From assembly GCA_035494015.1 (NCBI GenBank), contig DATJHJ010000049.1:1-64000 (forward strand): a DNA stretch of 64,000 nt, read 5' to 3'. Positions 16,314 to 24,325 of the stretch are shown here, in pieces. The notes under the pieces are model-generated. The model did not search any database, was not told the origin of the DNA, and saw only the letters and a list, made by a program, of their open reading frames with translations. The number at the start of each line of letters is the position of its first letter. The first letter of the stretch is position 1. Source of the DNA: CADCTB01 sp035494015 (GTDB taxonomy: Bacteria > Actinomycetota > Acidimicrobiia > Acidimicrobiales > AC-14). A program made the translations under genes and the position numbers.

Positions 16314-17315
16314 TCAGGCGGCGCGAGTGCGGCGGCGGGCGATGACCGCCGCCGCCCCGACGATGCCGCCCGCCGCGTACGCGGCGCGGCGCCGGCTGGT
16401 GAGCCACCACTGGGGGCTGCGACCGTGCGAACGTGCGTCGAACGCGCCGTGGGCGCCGAAGTCGTCCTCGGCGTCGGCCGGCTGCCACAGGTTGGCCGGG
16501 CGGTTCGCGTCGGCCCGCCGATCTGTCTGCTGGCTGGCGAAGCCCGTCGCCCCCAGGTAACGGTCGAGCAGGCCGGGGACGATGGCGTTGGCCACCAGGG
16601 TGGCCGCCGTCGTGCCCCCCACCCAGTACTCGCGCCGCTCCGGATGGCGGGCGGCGTGGAGGATGGCCCGGGCCGGCACCTCCGGCTGGTAGATGGGGGG
16701 CACCGGCTGGGGCGAGTGGGGCAGCCGGGCCAGGACCCAGGAGAACTGCGGGGTGTTCACGGCCGGCAGCTGCACCATCGTCACCCGGACACTGCTGTTC
16801 TCGTGGAGGAGCTCACAGCGCAGGGCTTCGTTGAACCCCTGGATGGCGTGCTTGGCGCCGCAGTAGGCCGTCTGCAGGGGGATGCCCCGGTAGGCCAGGG
16901 CCGAGCCCACCTGCACGATCGTGCCCCGGTCCCGGGGCTTCATGCGCCGGAGCGCGGCCATCGTCCCGTACACGTAGCCCAGGTAACTCACCTCGGTCAC
17001 CCGCCGGAACTCCTCCGGGCTGACCTCCCAGAAGGGGGCGAACACGGCGGTGAAGGCGTCGTTGACCCACACGTCGATCTCGCCCAGCTCGGCCTCGGCC
17101 CGGGCCGCGGCCGCCTCCACCTGGTCGGCGTCGGCGGTGTCGGTGGGGATCACCAGCGCCCGCCGGCCCTCGGCCTCGACCTCCTTGGCCGCCGCCTTCA
17201 GGCCGGCGCCTCCCCGGGCCACCAGGGCGAGATCGAAGCCGTCGGCCGCGAAGGCGCGAGCGGTCGCTCGGCCCACACCTGCGGATGCTCCGGTGATAAC
17301 GGCGATGTTGGCCAT
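16314..17315 (-). CDS. Short-chain dehydrogenase/reductase with C-terminal membrane tail
   Basis: 333 residues. Classical SDR: cofactor loop TGASAGVG (8-15), VND in place of NNAG at 84-86, catalytic S138, Y151 and K155 (YCGAKH). The last ~30 residues include a hydrophobic stretch (AAYAAGGIVGAAAVIA) and an RRRTR end, suggesting a membrane-anchored tail, as in a subgroup of actinobacterial SDRs. NADP or NAD substrate not assigned. It is on the minus strand upstream of and parallel to the marR gene, with 55 bases between. Confidence 0.88.
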   Translation of the reverse strand: MANIAVITGASAGVGRATARAFAADGFDLALVARGGAGLKAAAKEVEAEGRRALVIPTDTADADQVEAAAARAEAELGEIDVWVNDAFTAVFAPFWEVSPEEFRRVTEVSYLGYVYGTMAALRRMKPRDRGTIVQVGSALAYRGIPLQTAYCGAKHAIQGFNEALRCELLHENSSVRVTMVQLPAVNTPQFSWVLARLPHSPQPVPPIYQPEVPARAILHAARHPERREYWVGGTTAATLVANAIVPGLLDRYLGATGFASQQTDRRADANRPANLWQPADAEDDFGAHGAFDARSHGRSPQWWLTSRRRAAYAAGGIVGAAAVIARRRTRAA

Positions 17316-17370
17316 GACGATCCTCCTGCTCCTTCAGCTCCCTACCCGGCCCGGCGCCGGCCGCACCCCA

Positions 17371-17838
17371 CTAGTCGGCCCATCCCAGGACCCATGCCCG
17401 CTCGGACGCTTCGCCGGCGGCGGCGACCAAGGGGCCGAGGGCGGCCGCCAGATCGCGCCGCTCGGCCGGCTTCAGCCGCCCGACCAGCTCGTCGACCTCG
17501 GCCCGTCGACGAGCGATGGCCTCGGCGACCAGCGCGGACCCGGCCGGGCTGAGGCCCAGCGACATCTCCCGGCGGCTCCCCGACGACAGCCCTCGCTCGA
17601 TGAGGCCCTTGCGTTCCAATCGATCACAGAGTCGCGTGCAGCTGGACGGTTCGATGGCCAAGGAGGCGGACAGGGCAGAGACGTTGAGCGGCCCCTCGCT
17701 GTCCAGGACGATCAGGGCTCGCCACTGCGGCAGGGTGACGTCCGCCGTCTCGGGCATGGCGCGGGCGGCGATGCCGATCAGGGCCCGGGATGCAGCCAGC
17801 ACGGCTTCCGTCGCCCTGGCGCTGTCTCCGGACTGCAC
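17371..17838 (-). CDS. MarR-family transcriptional regulator
   Basis: 155 residues with the winged-helix core: LPQWRALIVLDSEGPLNVSALSASLAIEPSSCTRLCDRLERKGLIERG, then the wing and C-terminal dimerisation helices. GTG start at 17838. Divergent from the TPP-enzyme operon with an AT-rich 110-base intergenic region containing TGCA-type repeats, so it probably controls that operon and itself. It may also regulate the SDR gene downstream. No ligand can be named. Confidence 0.88.
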   Translation of the reverse strand: MQSGDSARATEAVLAASRALIGIAARAMPETADVTLPQWRALIVLDSEGPLNVSALSASLAIEPSSCTRLCDRLERKGLIERGLSSGSRREMSLGLSPAGSALVAEAIARRRAEVDELVGRLKPAERRDLAAALGPLVAAAGEASERAWVLGWAD

Positions 17839-17874
17839 AAGAGAAAGTATTGCCCAAGGACAGAAATTTTAATA

Positions 17875-17902
17875 TGCATTAGTGCAAGGTTTGCATCGAT
17901 AC
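17875..17902. promoter_or_regulatory. Candidate operator between marR and the oxidative operon
   Basis: An AT-rich patch holds TGCATTAGTGCA (17875-17886) and TGCAAGGTTTGCATCGATAC (17883-17902). The arms TGCAA and TTGCA face each other across GGT. The half TTGCATCGATAC (17891-17902) recurs with one change on the other strand at the start of the SpoIIE gene near 23590. This suggests a MarR site, but is inferred from pattern only. Confidence 0.45.
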
Positions 17903-17948
17903 AGCCATGGGCAGGAACCCGGCGTCCGAGCGGCAAGAGGGGTGCACA

Positions 17949-19712
17949 TTGGCCAAGATCGCGTCCGAGCTGCTGGTCGAACGCCTCCTGGACTGGGGGG
18001 TCGACACGGTGTTCGGCCTCCCCGGCGACGGCATCAACGGGATCATGGAGGGACTCCGGCGCCACCGCGACCGAATGCGGTTCGTCCTCGTCCACCACGA
18101 GGAGGCGGCCGCGTTCATGGCCACCGGCTACGCCAAGTCCACCGGGCGGCTCGGGGTGTGCCTGGCCACGTCCGGTCCCGGCGGCATCCACCTGCTCAAC
18201 GGGCTGTACGACGCCAAGCTCGACCACCAGCCCGTCCTCGCCATCACGGGCATGCAGGAGACCCAGCTCCTGGGCACCGGCTACCAGCAGGAGGTCCACC
18301 TCGAGAAGCTGTACGAGGACGTGGCCGGCTACGACGTCATGGTCCACGTGCCCGTGCAGATCCCCACCCTCGTCGACCTGGCCGTGCGCCACGCCCTCGC
18401 CCGCCGCACCGTGTCGCACATCACCTTCCCCAACGACGTCCAGATCGCCCCCGCCGACGAGAACCCGTGGGATTCGGTGGCCCCGGCGACCGCGCCCCAC
18501 ACCGCCCCGGTCTACATCCCCCCGCCTGGCGTCCCCCGGGCCGCCGACCTCGCCCGCGCCGCCGAGGTCTTGAACGCCGGCCGCCGGGTCGTGCTCCTCG
18601 CCGGCGCCGGCGCGCTCCGAGCCCGGGAGGAGGTCCTGGCCGTCGCCGACCGCCTGGGGTCCCCTGTGGTCAAGACCCTCTCCGGCAAGGGGGCGGTCCC
18701 CGACGACCACCCCCTGACCACGGGCGGGATCGGGCTGCTGGGGACGGCGCCGTCGGAGGCGGCCATGGAGGGCGCCGACACCCTGTTCATGGTCGGGACG
18801 AACTTCCCGTACACCAAGCACCTGCCGTCGCCCGACCAGGTCCGGGTCGTGCAGATCGAGGCCGACCCCATCCGGGCCGGCAACCGGATGCCCACCGCGG
18901 TGCCCCTGGTCGGTGACTCGGCCGAGACCCTCGGCGCCCTGCTCCCCCTCCTCGACCACCACCGCGACCGGGAGTTCCTGACCCAGGCCCAGGCGGCCAT
19001 GGCCGACTGGCGGGACAAGATGGCGGCCCTCGAACAGCCCGATCGCGACCCGATCCAGCCCCAGTACCTGATGCGGGTCATCGACCGGTTGGCGTCCGAC
19101 GACGCCATCCTGGCGTCCGACTCGGGGACCATCGCCACCTGGTCGGCCCGCCACTTCGACATCCGGGGCACCCGGGAGTACTACCTCTCGGGGAACCTCG
19201 CCACGATGGCCCCGGGGCTGCCGTACACCATCGCCAACCAGTGGGCCCATCCCGGCCGCCAGTGCATCGCCTTCGTCGGCGACGGCGGCTTCGCCATGCT
19301 CATGGCCGAGTTCCTCACCGCGGTGCGCCACGACCTGCCGGTGAAGGTCTTCGTCAACAACAACGGCGAGTACGGCCAGATCCTGTGGGAGCAGATGGTG
19401 CTCGGCTACCCCGAGTTCGGGGTCCGCCACGCCAGCGTGGCCAACTACGCGCCGTGGGCCGAGGCGTGCGGGGCCAAGGGGATCAGGGTCGAGAAGGCGG
19501 CCGAGGTGCACGACGCCGTGGCCGAGGCCCTGGCCTATCCCGGCCCGGCCTTGGTCGACGTGGTCGTCAACCCCGACGAGCCGCCCATGCCGCCCAAGGT
19601 CAGCTACGAGCAGGCCAAGGGCTTCGCCCAGGCCTTCCTCAAGGGCCAGCCCCACCGGGCGACGATCGCCAGCACCCTGTTCCGCGACAAGATCGCCCAG
19701 CTGAAGGGCTGA
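17949..19712 (+). CDS. Thiamine-pyrophosphate enzyme, pyruvate oxidase/acetolactate-synthase-like
   Basis: 587 residues from TTG 17949, chosen because GAGGGG lies 6 bases upstream and the product then begins MAKIASELLVERL like its relatives; an ATG at 17907 is in frame but has no ribosome site. Three-domain TPP fold: activating E51 (HHEEAAAF), central FAD/nucleotide-like domain, and the TPP motif GDGGFAML at 444 with VFVNNNGEYG. Closest in type to PoxB-like 'TPP-requiring proteins'. First gene of an operon with a membrane protein, gluconate-dehydrogenase-type subunit, GMC oxidoreductase and dehydratase. Decarboxylation of a 2-oxo acid is likely, substrate unknown. Confidence 0.85.
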   Translation: MAKIASELLVERLLDWGVDTVFGLPGDGINGIMEGLRRHRDRMRFVLVHHEEAAAFMATGYAKSTGRLGVCLATSGPGGIHLLNGLYDAKLDHQPVLAITGMQETQLLGTGYQQEVHLEKLYEDVAGYDVMVHVPVQIPTLVDLAVRHALARRTVSHITFPNDVQIAPADENPWDSVAPATAPHTAPVYIPPPGVPRAADLARAAEVLNAGRRVVLLAGAGALRAREEVLAVADRLGSPVVKTLSGKGAVPDDHPLTTGGIGLLGTAPSEAAMEGADTLFMVGTNFPYTKHLPSPDQVRVVQIEADPIRAGNRMPTAVPLVGDSAETLGALLPLLDHHRDREFLTQAQAAMADWRDKMAALEQPDRDPIQPQYLMRVIDRLASDDAILASDSGTIATWSARHFDIRGTREYYLSGNLATMAPGLPYTIANQWAHPGRQCIAFVGDGGFAMLMAEFLTAVRHDLPVKVFVNNNGEYGQILWEQMVLGYPEFGVRHASVANYAPWAEACGAKGIRVEKAAEVHDAVAEALAYPGPALVDVVVNPDEPPMPPKVSYEQAKGFAQAFLKGQPHRATIASTLFRDKIAQLKG

Positions 19713-19715
19713 GCG

Positions 19716-20183
19716 GTGCTGTTCGTGCGACCCCGCGAGCACCCCGGCGGCCTGGCCGAGGGCATCGACCGGTTCCTGGCCGACGTCGAGCACGGCCGCT
19801 TCGAGCGGTCACTCTCCGGGCTGACCGCGGCCGCCGCCCTGGTCACCGGGGCGGAGATCTTCCTGGAGCACGACCGGGCCAGCTTCGCCAACCGCATGAT
19901 GTGGCTGCCGGTGATCCTCACCCCGTTCGTCTCCGCCGCCGGGGTGGGCGGGGTGTTCAGCAAGCCGGTGGCCAAGACCGTCCTCCCTGCGGTCTCCGCC
20001 CTGGCCCTGGCCAACGGGCTGCAGGGGACGTACCTCCACGTCCGCGGCATCGCCCAGCGCCCCGGAGGGTGGCGCTACGCCCGCTACAACGCCGAGATGG
20101 GCCCGCCGCTGTTCGCCCCGCTGCTGTTCGCCATGGTCGGGGGCATGGGCCTGCTGGCCGCCGTCCTGCGGCGCGAGGACTGA
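19716..20183 (+). CDS. Hypothetical multi-pass membrane protein of the oxidative operon
   Basis: 155 residues from GTG 19716, three bases after the TPP enzyme stop. Hydrophobic segments at about 34-52, 62-82, 87-103 and 133-151 suggest four helices; LFVRPREHPGGLAEGIDRFL at the start is soluble. I do not recognise a named family. Co-transcription with GMC and subunit 3 genes suggests it anchors or helps the dehydrogenase at the membrane. Confidence 0.75.
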   Translation: MLFVRPREHPGGLAEGIDRFLADVEHGRFERSLSGLTAAAALVTGAEIFLEHDRASFANRMMWLPVILTPFVSAAGVGGVFSKPVAKTVLPAVSALALANGLQGTYLHVRGIAQRPGGWRYARYNAEMGPPLFAPLLFAMVGGMGLLAAVLRRED

Positions 20184-20184
20184 C

Positions 20185-20838
20185 GTGGGGACGACGCCCG
20201 GGGACCACGACCGGTTCCCCGGATTCGACGTCCTCGACCAGGCCGGCGGTTGGGACGCGGTGACCCAAGGCGTCGTGCTGCGCCGGTTGGGCCCGCCGCC
20301 GCCGCTGCGGTTCTTCACCACCGAGGAGGAAGCGGCGTGCCGGCCCCTGCTGGACCGGCTGCTGGCCCAGGACGCCGAGCCGAGGATCCCCCTGTTCGAG
20401 CTCATCGACGCCCGCTTGGCCGAGGGCGAGACCGACGGCTACCGCTACGAGGACATGCCCCATGACGGCGACGCGTGGCGGGCGTCGCTGCACGCCCTCG
20501 ACGACGACGCCCGCCAGGCTCACGGCCTCCGGTTCGTCGAGCTGGCCCGGGGCGACCAGCTCGACCTGCTGGAAAGCGTGCGCACGACGGCGTCCTGGCA
20601 CGGCCTGCCCGGCGCCCGCCTGTGGAGCCTGTGGATGCGCTACGCCTGCGCCGCGTTCTACTCGCACCCGTGGGCGTGGAACGAGATCGGCTTCGGCGGC
20701 CCCGCCTACCCCCGCGGCTACAAGGCGCTCGGCCTCGACCACCGGGAGAACTGGGAGCGGCCCGAGGTCGACGCCCGCGACCCCGAGCCGTGGGCCCACC
20801 GGGTGGAGGCGGCCAGGTTCCGCCACCGCGAGCGGTGA
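20185..20838 (+). CDS. Gluconate 2-dehydrogenase subunit 3-family protein
   Basis: 217 residues from GTG 20185. It contains the family landmarks LRFFTTEEEAACRPLLDRLL, then helical segments and HPWAWNEIGFGGPAYPRGY near the end. In characterised enzymes the small subunit partners the flavoprotein and aids export or electron transfer. No twin-arginine signal is visible here. Its stop overlaps the GTG of the GMC gene (GTGA), which fits a fixed subunit ratio. Confidence 0.82.
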   Translation: MGTTPGDHDRFPGFDVLDQAGGWDAVTQGVVLRRLGPPPPLRFFTTEEEAACRPLLDRLLAQDAEPRIPLFELIDARLAEGETDGYRYEDMPHDGDAWRASLHALDDDARQAHGLRFVELARGDQLDLLESVRTTASWHGLPGARLWSLWMRYACAAFYSHPWAWNEIGFGGPAYPRGYKALGLDHRENWERPEVDARDPEPWAHRVEAARFRHRER

Positions 20839-22463
20839 ACCGGGCCCGCCGGCGGAACGAGTCGGCCTGGCTGCTGCCCAACGACGGCCGCCGGGCGGAC
20901 CACGACCTGCGGGCGCGCATGCGCCGGTTCGACGACCGGGACGAGGTCGACATCATCGTCGTGGGCTGCGGCGCCGGCGGCGGGGTGCTGGCCCAGCGCC
21001 TGGCCCGGGCCGGGTGGTCGGTGGTGGCCATGGACGCCGGCCCCCACTGGGACCCGGACCGCGACTGGGTGAGCGATGAGCGGGGCTCGCACCACCTGTA
21101 CTGGACCGAGCCCCGGGTCATCGCCGGCGACGATCCCGTCCCCCTGGGCACCAACAACTCGGGGCGGGGCGTGGGCGGAGGCACGGTGCACTTCGCCGGC
21201 TACACGCCCCGCTTCCACCCGTCGGACTTCCACACCTCCTCGACCGACGGCGTCGGCGCCGACTGGCCGATCGGCTACGACGAGCTGGCGCCCTACTACC
21301 GCCAGATCGAGGAGGAGCTGCCGGTGGCCGGTCAGCCCTGGCCCTGGGGCGACCCCCACCGGTACCCCCACTCCCCGCACCCGGTCAGCGGCGAGGGCCT
21401 GCTGTTCGTCCGGGGGTGCCAGCGGTTGGGCATCGACGTGCGGGTGGGGCCGGTGGCCATCACCAATGGGCGCTTCGGCAACCGGCCCCACTGCATCTAC
21501 CGGGGCTTCTGCCTCCAGGGCTGCAAGGTCAACGCCAAGGCCTCGACCCTCATCACCCACGTGCCCGACGCCCTGGCCCACGGGGCCGAGATCCGCGACA
21601 ACTCCATGGTCACCCGGGTCGAGGTGGGGCCCGACGGCCGGGCGACCGGGGTGCAGTACTGGCGGGACGGGGTGGAGCGCTTCCAACGGGCGCGGGTGGT
21701 CGCCGTCGCCGGCTACGCCATCGAGACGCCCCGCCTGCTGCTGCACTCGACCTCGGCCCGCTTCCCGGACGGCTTGCTCAACGACTTCGACCTCGTCGGG
21801 CGCTACGTCATGGTCCAGGGTGCGGCGCAGACCGCGGGACGCTTCGGCGAGGAGGTGCGGATGTACAAGGCGCCCCCGCCCGAGGTGTCGACGGAGGCGT
21901 TCTACGAGACCGATCCCTCGGCCGACTACCAGCGGGGGTTCTCGATCCAGTGCGTCGGCCCGCTTCCGATCACCTGGGCCGAGCACGTGGTGGCCGAGGG
22001 CCACTGGGGGGACGTGCTGCGCGAGTACCTGCGGGACTACGTCCACTGGGCCACCATCGGCGTGCTGTGCGAGTTCCTCCCCCAGCCCGAGAACCGGGTC
22101 ACGCTGGCCGACGAGACCGACCGTCGGGGGATGCCGGTGGCCCGGTTCGCGTACGGCCAGTGTGACAACGACCGGGCGCTCATGCGGGCCGGGACCGACA
22201 CGATGAGCGACATCCTGCGGGCCGCAGGGGCCGAGGACGTGGTGACCATCAAGCGGTACGCCCACCTGGTGGGCGGCTGCCGCATGGGGGCCGACGAACG
22301 CTCGGGCGTGGTCGACGCCAACCTGCGCTCCTTCGCCGTGCCCAACCTCTACGTCACCGATGGGAGCGTGCTCCCTACCCAGGGCAGTGCCAATCCGGCC
22401 CTCACCATCATGGCCCTGGCCGCCCGCGCCGCCGATCATCTGGCCACCGCCAACCGGGCATGA
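20835..22463 (+). CDS. GMC-family FAD oxidoreductase (sugar/alcohol dehydrogenase)
   Basis: 542 residues from GTG 20835 (GTGA overlap). FAD-binding VDIIVVGCGAGGGVLAQRLA near residue 37, then GGGTVHFAGY, the Cys-rich patch CIYRGFCLQGCK, and the C-terminal GMC signature HLVGGCRMG ... NLYVTDGSVLPTQGSANP. This is the large subunit of a gluconate 2-dehydrogenase-like enzyme and would oxidise a sugar, sugar acid or polyol with electrons passed to the chain. No haem c gene is in the window. Followed by an enolase-family gene with a 4-nt overlap. Confidence 0.9.
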   Translation: MNRARRRNESAWLLPNDGRRADHDLRARMRRFDDRDEVDIIVVGCGAGGGVLAQRLARAGWSVVAMDAGPHWDPDRDWVSDERGSHHLYWTEPRVIAGDDPVPLGTNNSGRGVGGGTVHFAGYTPRFHPSDFHTSSTDGVGADWPIGYDELAPYYRQIEEELPVAGQPWPWGDPHRYPHSPHPVSGEGLLFVRGCQRLGIDVRVGPVAITNGRFGNRPHCIYRGFCLQGCKVNAKASTLITHVPDALAHGAEIRDNSMVTRVEVGPDGRATGVQYWRDGVERFQRARVVAVAGYAIETPRLLLHSTSARFPDGLLNDFDLVGRYVMVQGAAQTAGRFGEEVRMYKAPPPEVSTEAFYETDPSADYQRGFSIQCVGPLPITWAEHVVAEGHWGDVLREYLRDYVHWATIGVLCEFLPQPENRVTLADETDRRGMPVARFAYGQCDNDRALMRAGTDTMSDILRAAGAEDVVTIKRYAHLVGGCRMGADERSGVVDANLRSFAVPNLYVTDGSVLPTQGSANPALTIMALAARAADHLATANRA

Positions 22464-23548
22464 TCGGCCTCGACGTCTCCGTCTACACCGTGCCCACCGA
22501 GGAGCCGGAGTCCGACGGCACCTTCACCTGGACGGCCACGACGGTGGTCGTCGTCCAGGCCGGCGCCGAAGGGCGCTGCGGGCTCGGGTTCACCTACGCC
22601 ACCCCGGCCTGCGCCGCCGTGATCCACGACCTCCTCGAGCCGGTAGTCGCGGTGTGGGATCCCCTCGACGTCCCCGGCGCGTGGGCGGCCATGGTCGCCG
22701 CGGTGCGCAACGTCGGCCGGCCGGGGGTGGCGTCGATGGCCATCGCCGCCGTCGACATCGCCCTGTGGGACCTCAAGGCCAAACTCCTCGACCAGCCCCT
22801 CGTCCGGCTGCTCGGCGCCGTCCGGGACGAGGTGCCCGTCTACGGCAGCGGGGGCTTCACCAGCTACACGGACCAGGAGCTGGCCGACCAGCTCGGCGGG
22901 TGGGTGCACGAATCGGCTATTCCGAGGGTCAAGATGAAGGTGGGCACGGCCTGGGGTCGGGCGCCGCAGCGGGACCTGGCCCGGGCCGCGGTCGCCCGGG
23001 AGGCCATCGGCCCGGAGGCGGAGCTGTTCGTCGACGCCAACGGCGGCTACACCCGCAAGCAGGCGGTCCGGACTGCTCGCGGCTACGACGACCTCGGTGT
23101 GGTCTGGTTCGAGGAGCCGGTGTCGTCCGACGACCTGGAGGGCCTGCGGGAGATCCGTGACCTGGTCCGGGCCGACGTCGCCGCCGGCGAGTACGGCTAC
23201 GACCTGGCCTACTTCGGGCGCATGTGCGGGGCCGGCGCGGTCGACGTCGTCCAGGCCGACGTCTCGCGCTGCGGCGGGATCACCGAGTGGCTGCGGGTCG
23301 CCGCCGTCGCCGCCGCCCACGGCCTGCAGATCTCGGGCCATTGCGCCCAGTCGTTGCATGCCCACCCGGCCTGCGCGGTGGCGAACGTCCGCCACCTCGA
23401 GTACTTCCACGACCACGCCCGGGTCGACCGGCTGCTCTTCGACGGGGTTCTCGACCCGGACGGAGGCGTCCTGCGACCGGACCTGTCCCGCCCGGGCATC
23501 GGCCTCGACCTCAAGCGCGCCGACGCTGCCCGGTACCTCCACGCGTAG
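22460..23548 (+). CDS. Mandelate racemase/muconate-lactonizing family protein (acid-sugar dehydratase-like)
   Basis: 362 residues; ATG 22460 overlaps the GMC stop. Enolase superfamily: K158-x-K160 (VKMK), metal ligands D192 (VDANGGY), E218 (WFEEP) and E244 (AGEYGY), and the D267/H294 dyad (VQADVSRCGG; ISGHCAQ). KxK plus His-Asp places it in the mandelate-racemase subgroup, most often acid-sugar dehydratases. In this operon it could dehydrate the acid made by the GMC enzyme. Substrate not determinable. Confidence 0.87.
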   Translation: MIGLDVSVYTVPTEEPESDGTFTWTATTVVVVQAGAEGRCGLGFTYATPACAAVIHDLLEPVVAVWDPLDVPGAWAAMVAAVRNVGRPGVASMAIAAVDIALWDLKAKLLDQPLVRLLGAVRDEVPVYGSGGFTSYTDQELADQLGGWVHESAIPRVKMKVGTAWGRAPQRDLARAAVAREAIGPEAELFVDANGGYTRKQAVRTARGYDDLGVVWFEEPVSSDDLEGLREIRDLVRADVAAGEYGYDLAYFGRMCGAGAVDVVQADVSRCGGITEWLRVAAVAAAHGLQISGHCAQSLHAHPACAVANVRHLEYFHDHARVDRLLFDGVLDPDGGVLRPDLSRPGIGLDLKRADAARYLHA

Positions 23549-23570
23549 CTGGCGCCCGAGGCTCCGGTTA

Positions 23571-23594
23571 TGCGACAATACTTGTATTGATGCA
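23571..23594. promoter_or_regulatory. Inverted repeat over the SpoIIE start codon
   Basis: TGCGACAATAC, TT, GTATTGATGCA: 9 of 11 positions pair, with a perfect core CAATAC-TT-GTATTG. The ATG at 23590 lies inside the right arm. The location suggests an operator or translational control site. The right arm, read on the other strand, matches the TTGCATCGATAC element at 17891-17902 with one change. Confidence 0.5.
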
Positions 23595-24309
23595 AGGGAC
23601 GCGCTCCCCCCGCCGCCGCACTCGCCAAATTGCCTGGGAGCGGGGCCTGACCGCGGCCTCCTGGTCGGTCGCCGCCGACGCCCGTACCGGCCTCTCCGGC
23701 GACTGGTGCGACCTGCGCACCCTGGCCGACGGCCGCATCGGGCTGTTCATCGCCGACGCCATGGGTCACGGGCCCCGGGCGGCCACGGTTGCCCGCAACC
23801 TTCGCGGCGCGGTCCGTGCCCTCGTCGACATGCGAACGCCGCCGTCGCTGCTCCTGGACCGCCTGGACGAGCTGACCGTCCGCCTCGGCCCCGGCATCGT
23901 CACCATCCTCGTCACCCTGGTCGATCCCCTGCGGGCCGAGGTCGAGGTGTTCTCCGCCGGCCACCTTCCGCCGCTGGTCGTCACCGGCCCCGGAACGGCC
24001 ACCTACCTGGACGTGGTGGCCCGCCCGCCGCTCGGCGCCGGGTTCCACGGATCGGCGCCGGTGACCAGGCGGACGATACCCGCCCGATCCACGGTCATCG
24101 CCTTCACCGACGGGCTCGTCGAGCGCCGTGGCCGCAGCCTGGACCAAGGAATGGAAGCCATGCGGCAGGCCGCGGCGCAGCTCTACGGCGCCACGCCCGA
24201 GGCCGCCTGCGACGCCTTGGCCGCCGCCCCGCCATGCGGGCCGGCCACGCAGGACGACGCCACGGTCGTCGCCGCCCGGCTCACCCGCCCCCGGGCGCTC
24301 GTCGGGTAG
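23590..24309 (+). CDS. SpoIIE-type PP2C serine phosphatase
   Basis: 239 residues, just the phosphatase domain: metal motif GLSGDWCDL, ADAMGHGPRAA, the AGHLPPLVV strand, FTDGLVERRG and DDATVVAAR. These match PP2C-type RsbU/SpoIIE enzymes that dephosphorylate anti-anti-sigma factors. No PAS, GAF or HAMP sensor is fused. No anti-sigma partner is adjacent. The upstream start is fixed by the ATG within a palindrome at 23571-23594. It follows the oxidative operon and may share its regulator. Confidence 0.87.
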   Translation: MQGTRSPRRRTRQIAWERGLTAASWSVAADARTGLSGDWCDLRTLADGRIGLFIADAMGHGPRAATVARNLRGAVRALVDMRTPPSLLLDRLDELTVRLGPGIVTILVTLVDPLRAEVEVFSAGHLPPLVVTGPGTATYLDVVARPPLGAGFHGSAPVTRRTIPARSTVIAFTDGLVERRGRSLDQGMEAMRQAAAQLYGATPEAACDALAAAPPCGPATQDDATVVAARLTRPRALVG

Positions 24310-24325
24310 CGACTGCGGGCAGCGG

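Noticed and set aside
20475..20834. N-terminal extension of the GMC oxidoreductase
   Set aside because: This frame overlaps the subunit 3 gene and is Arg/Pro-rich shadow sequence; the GTGA junction at 20835 is the natural start.
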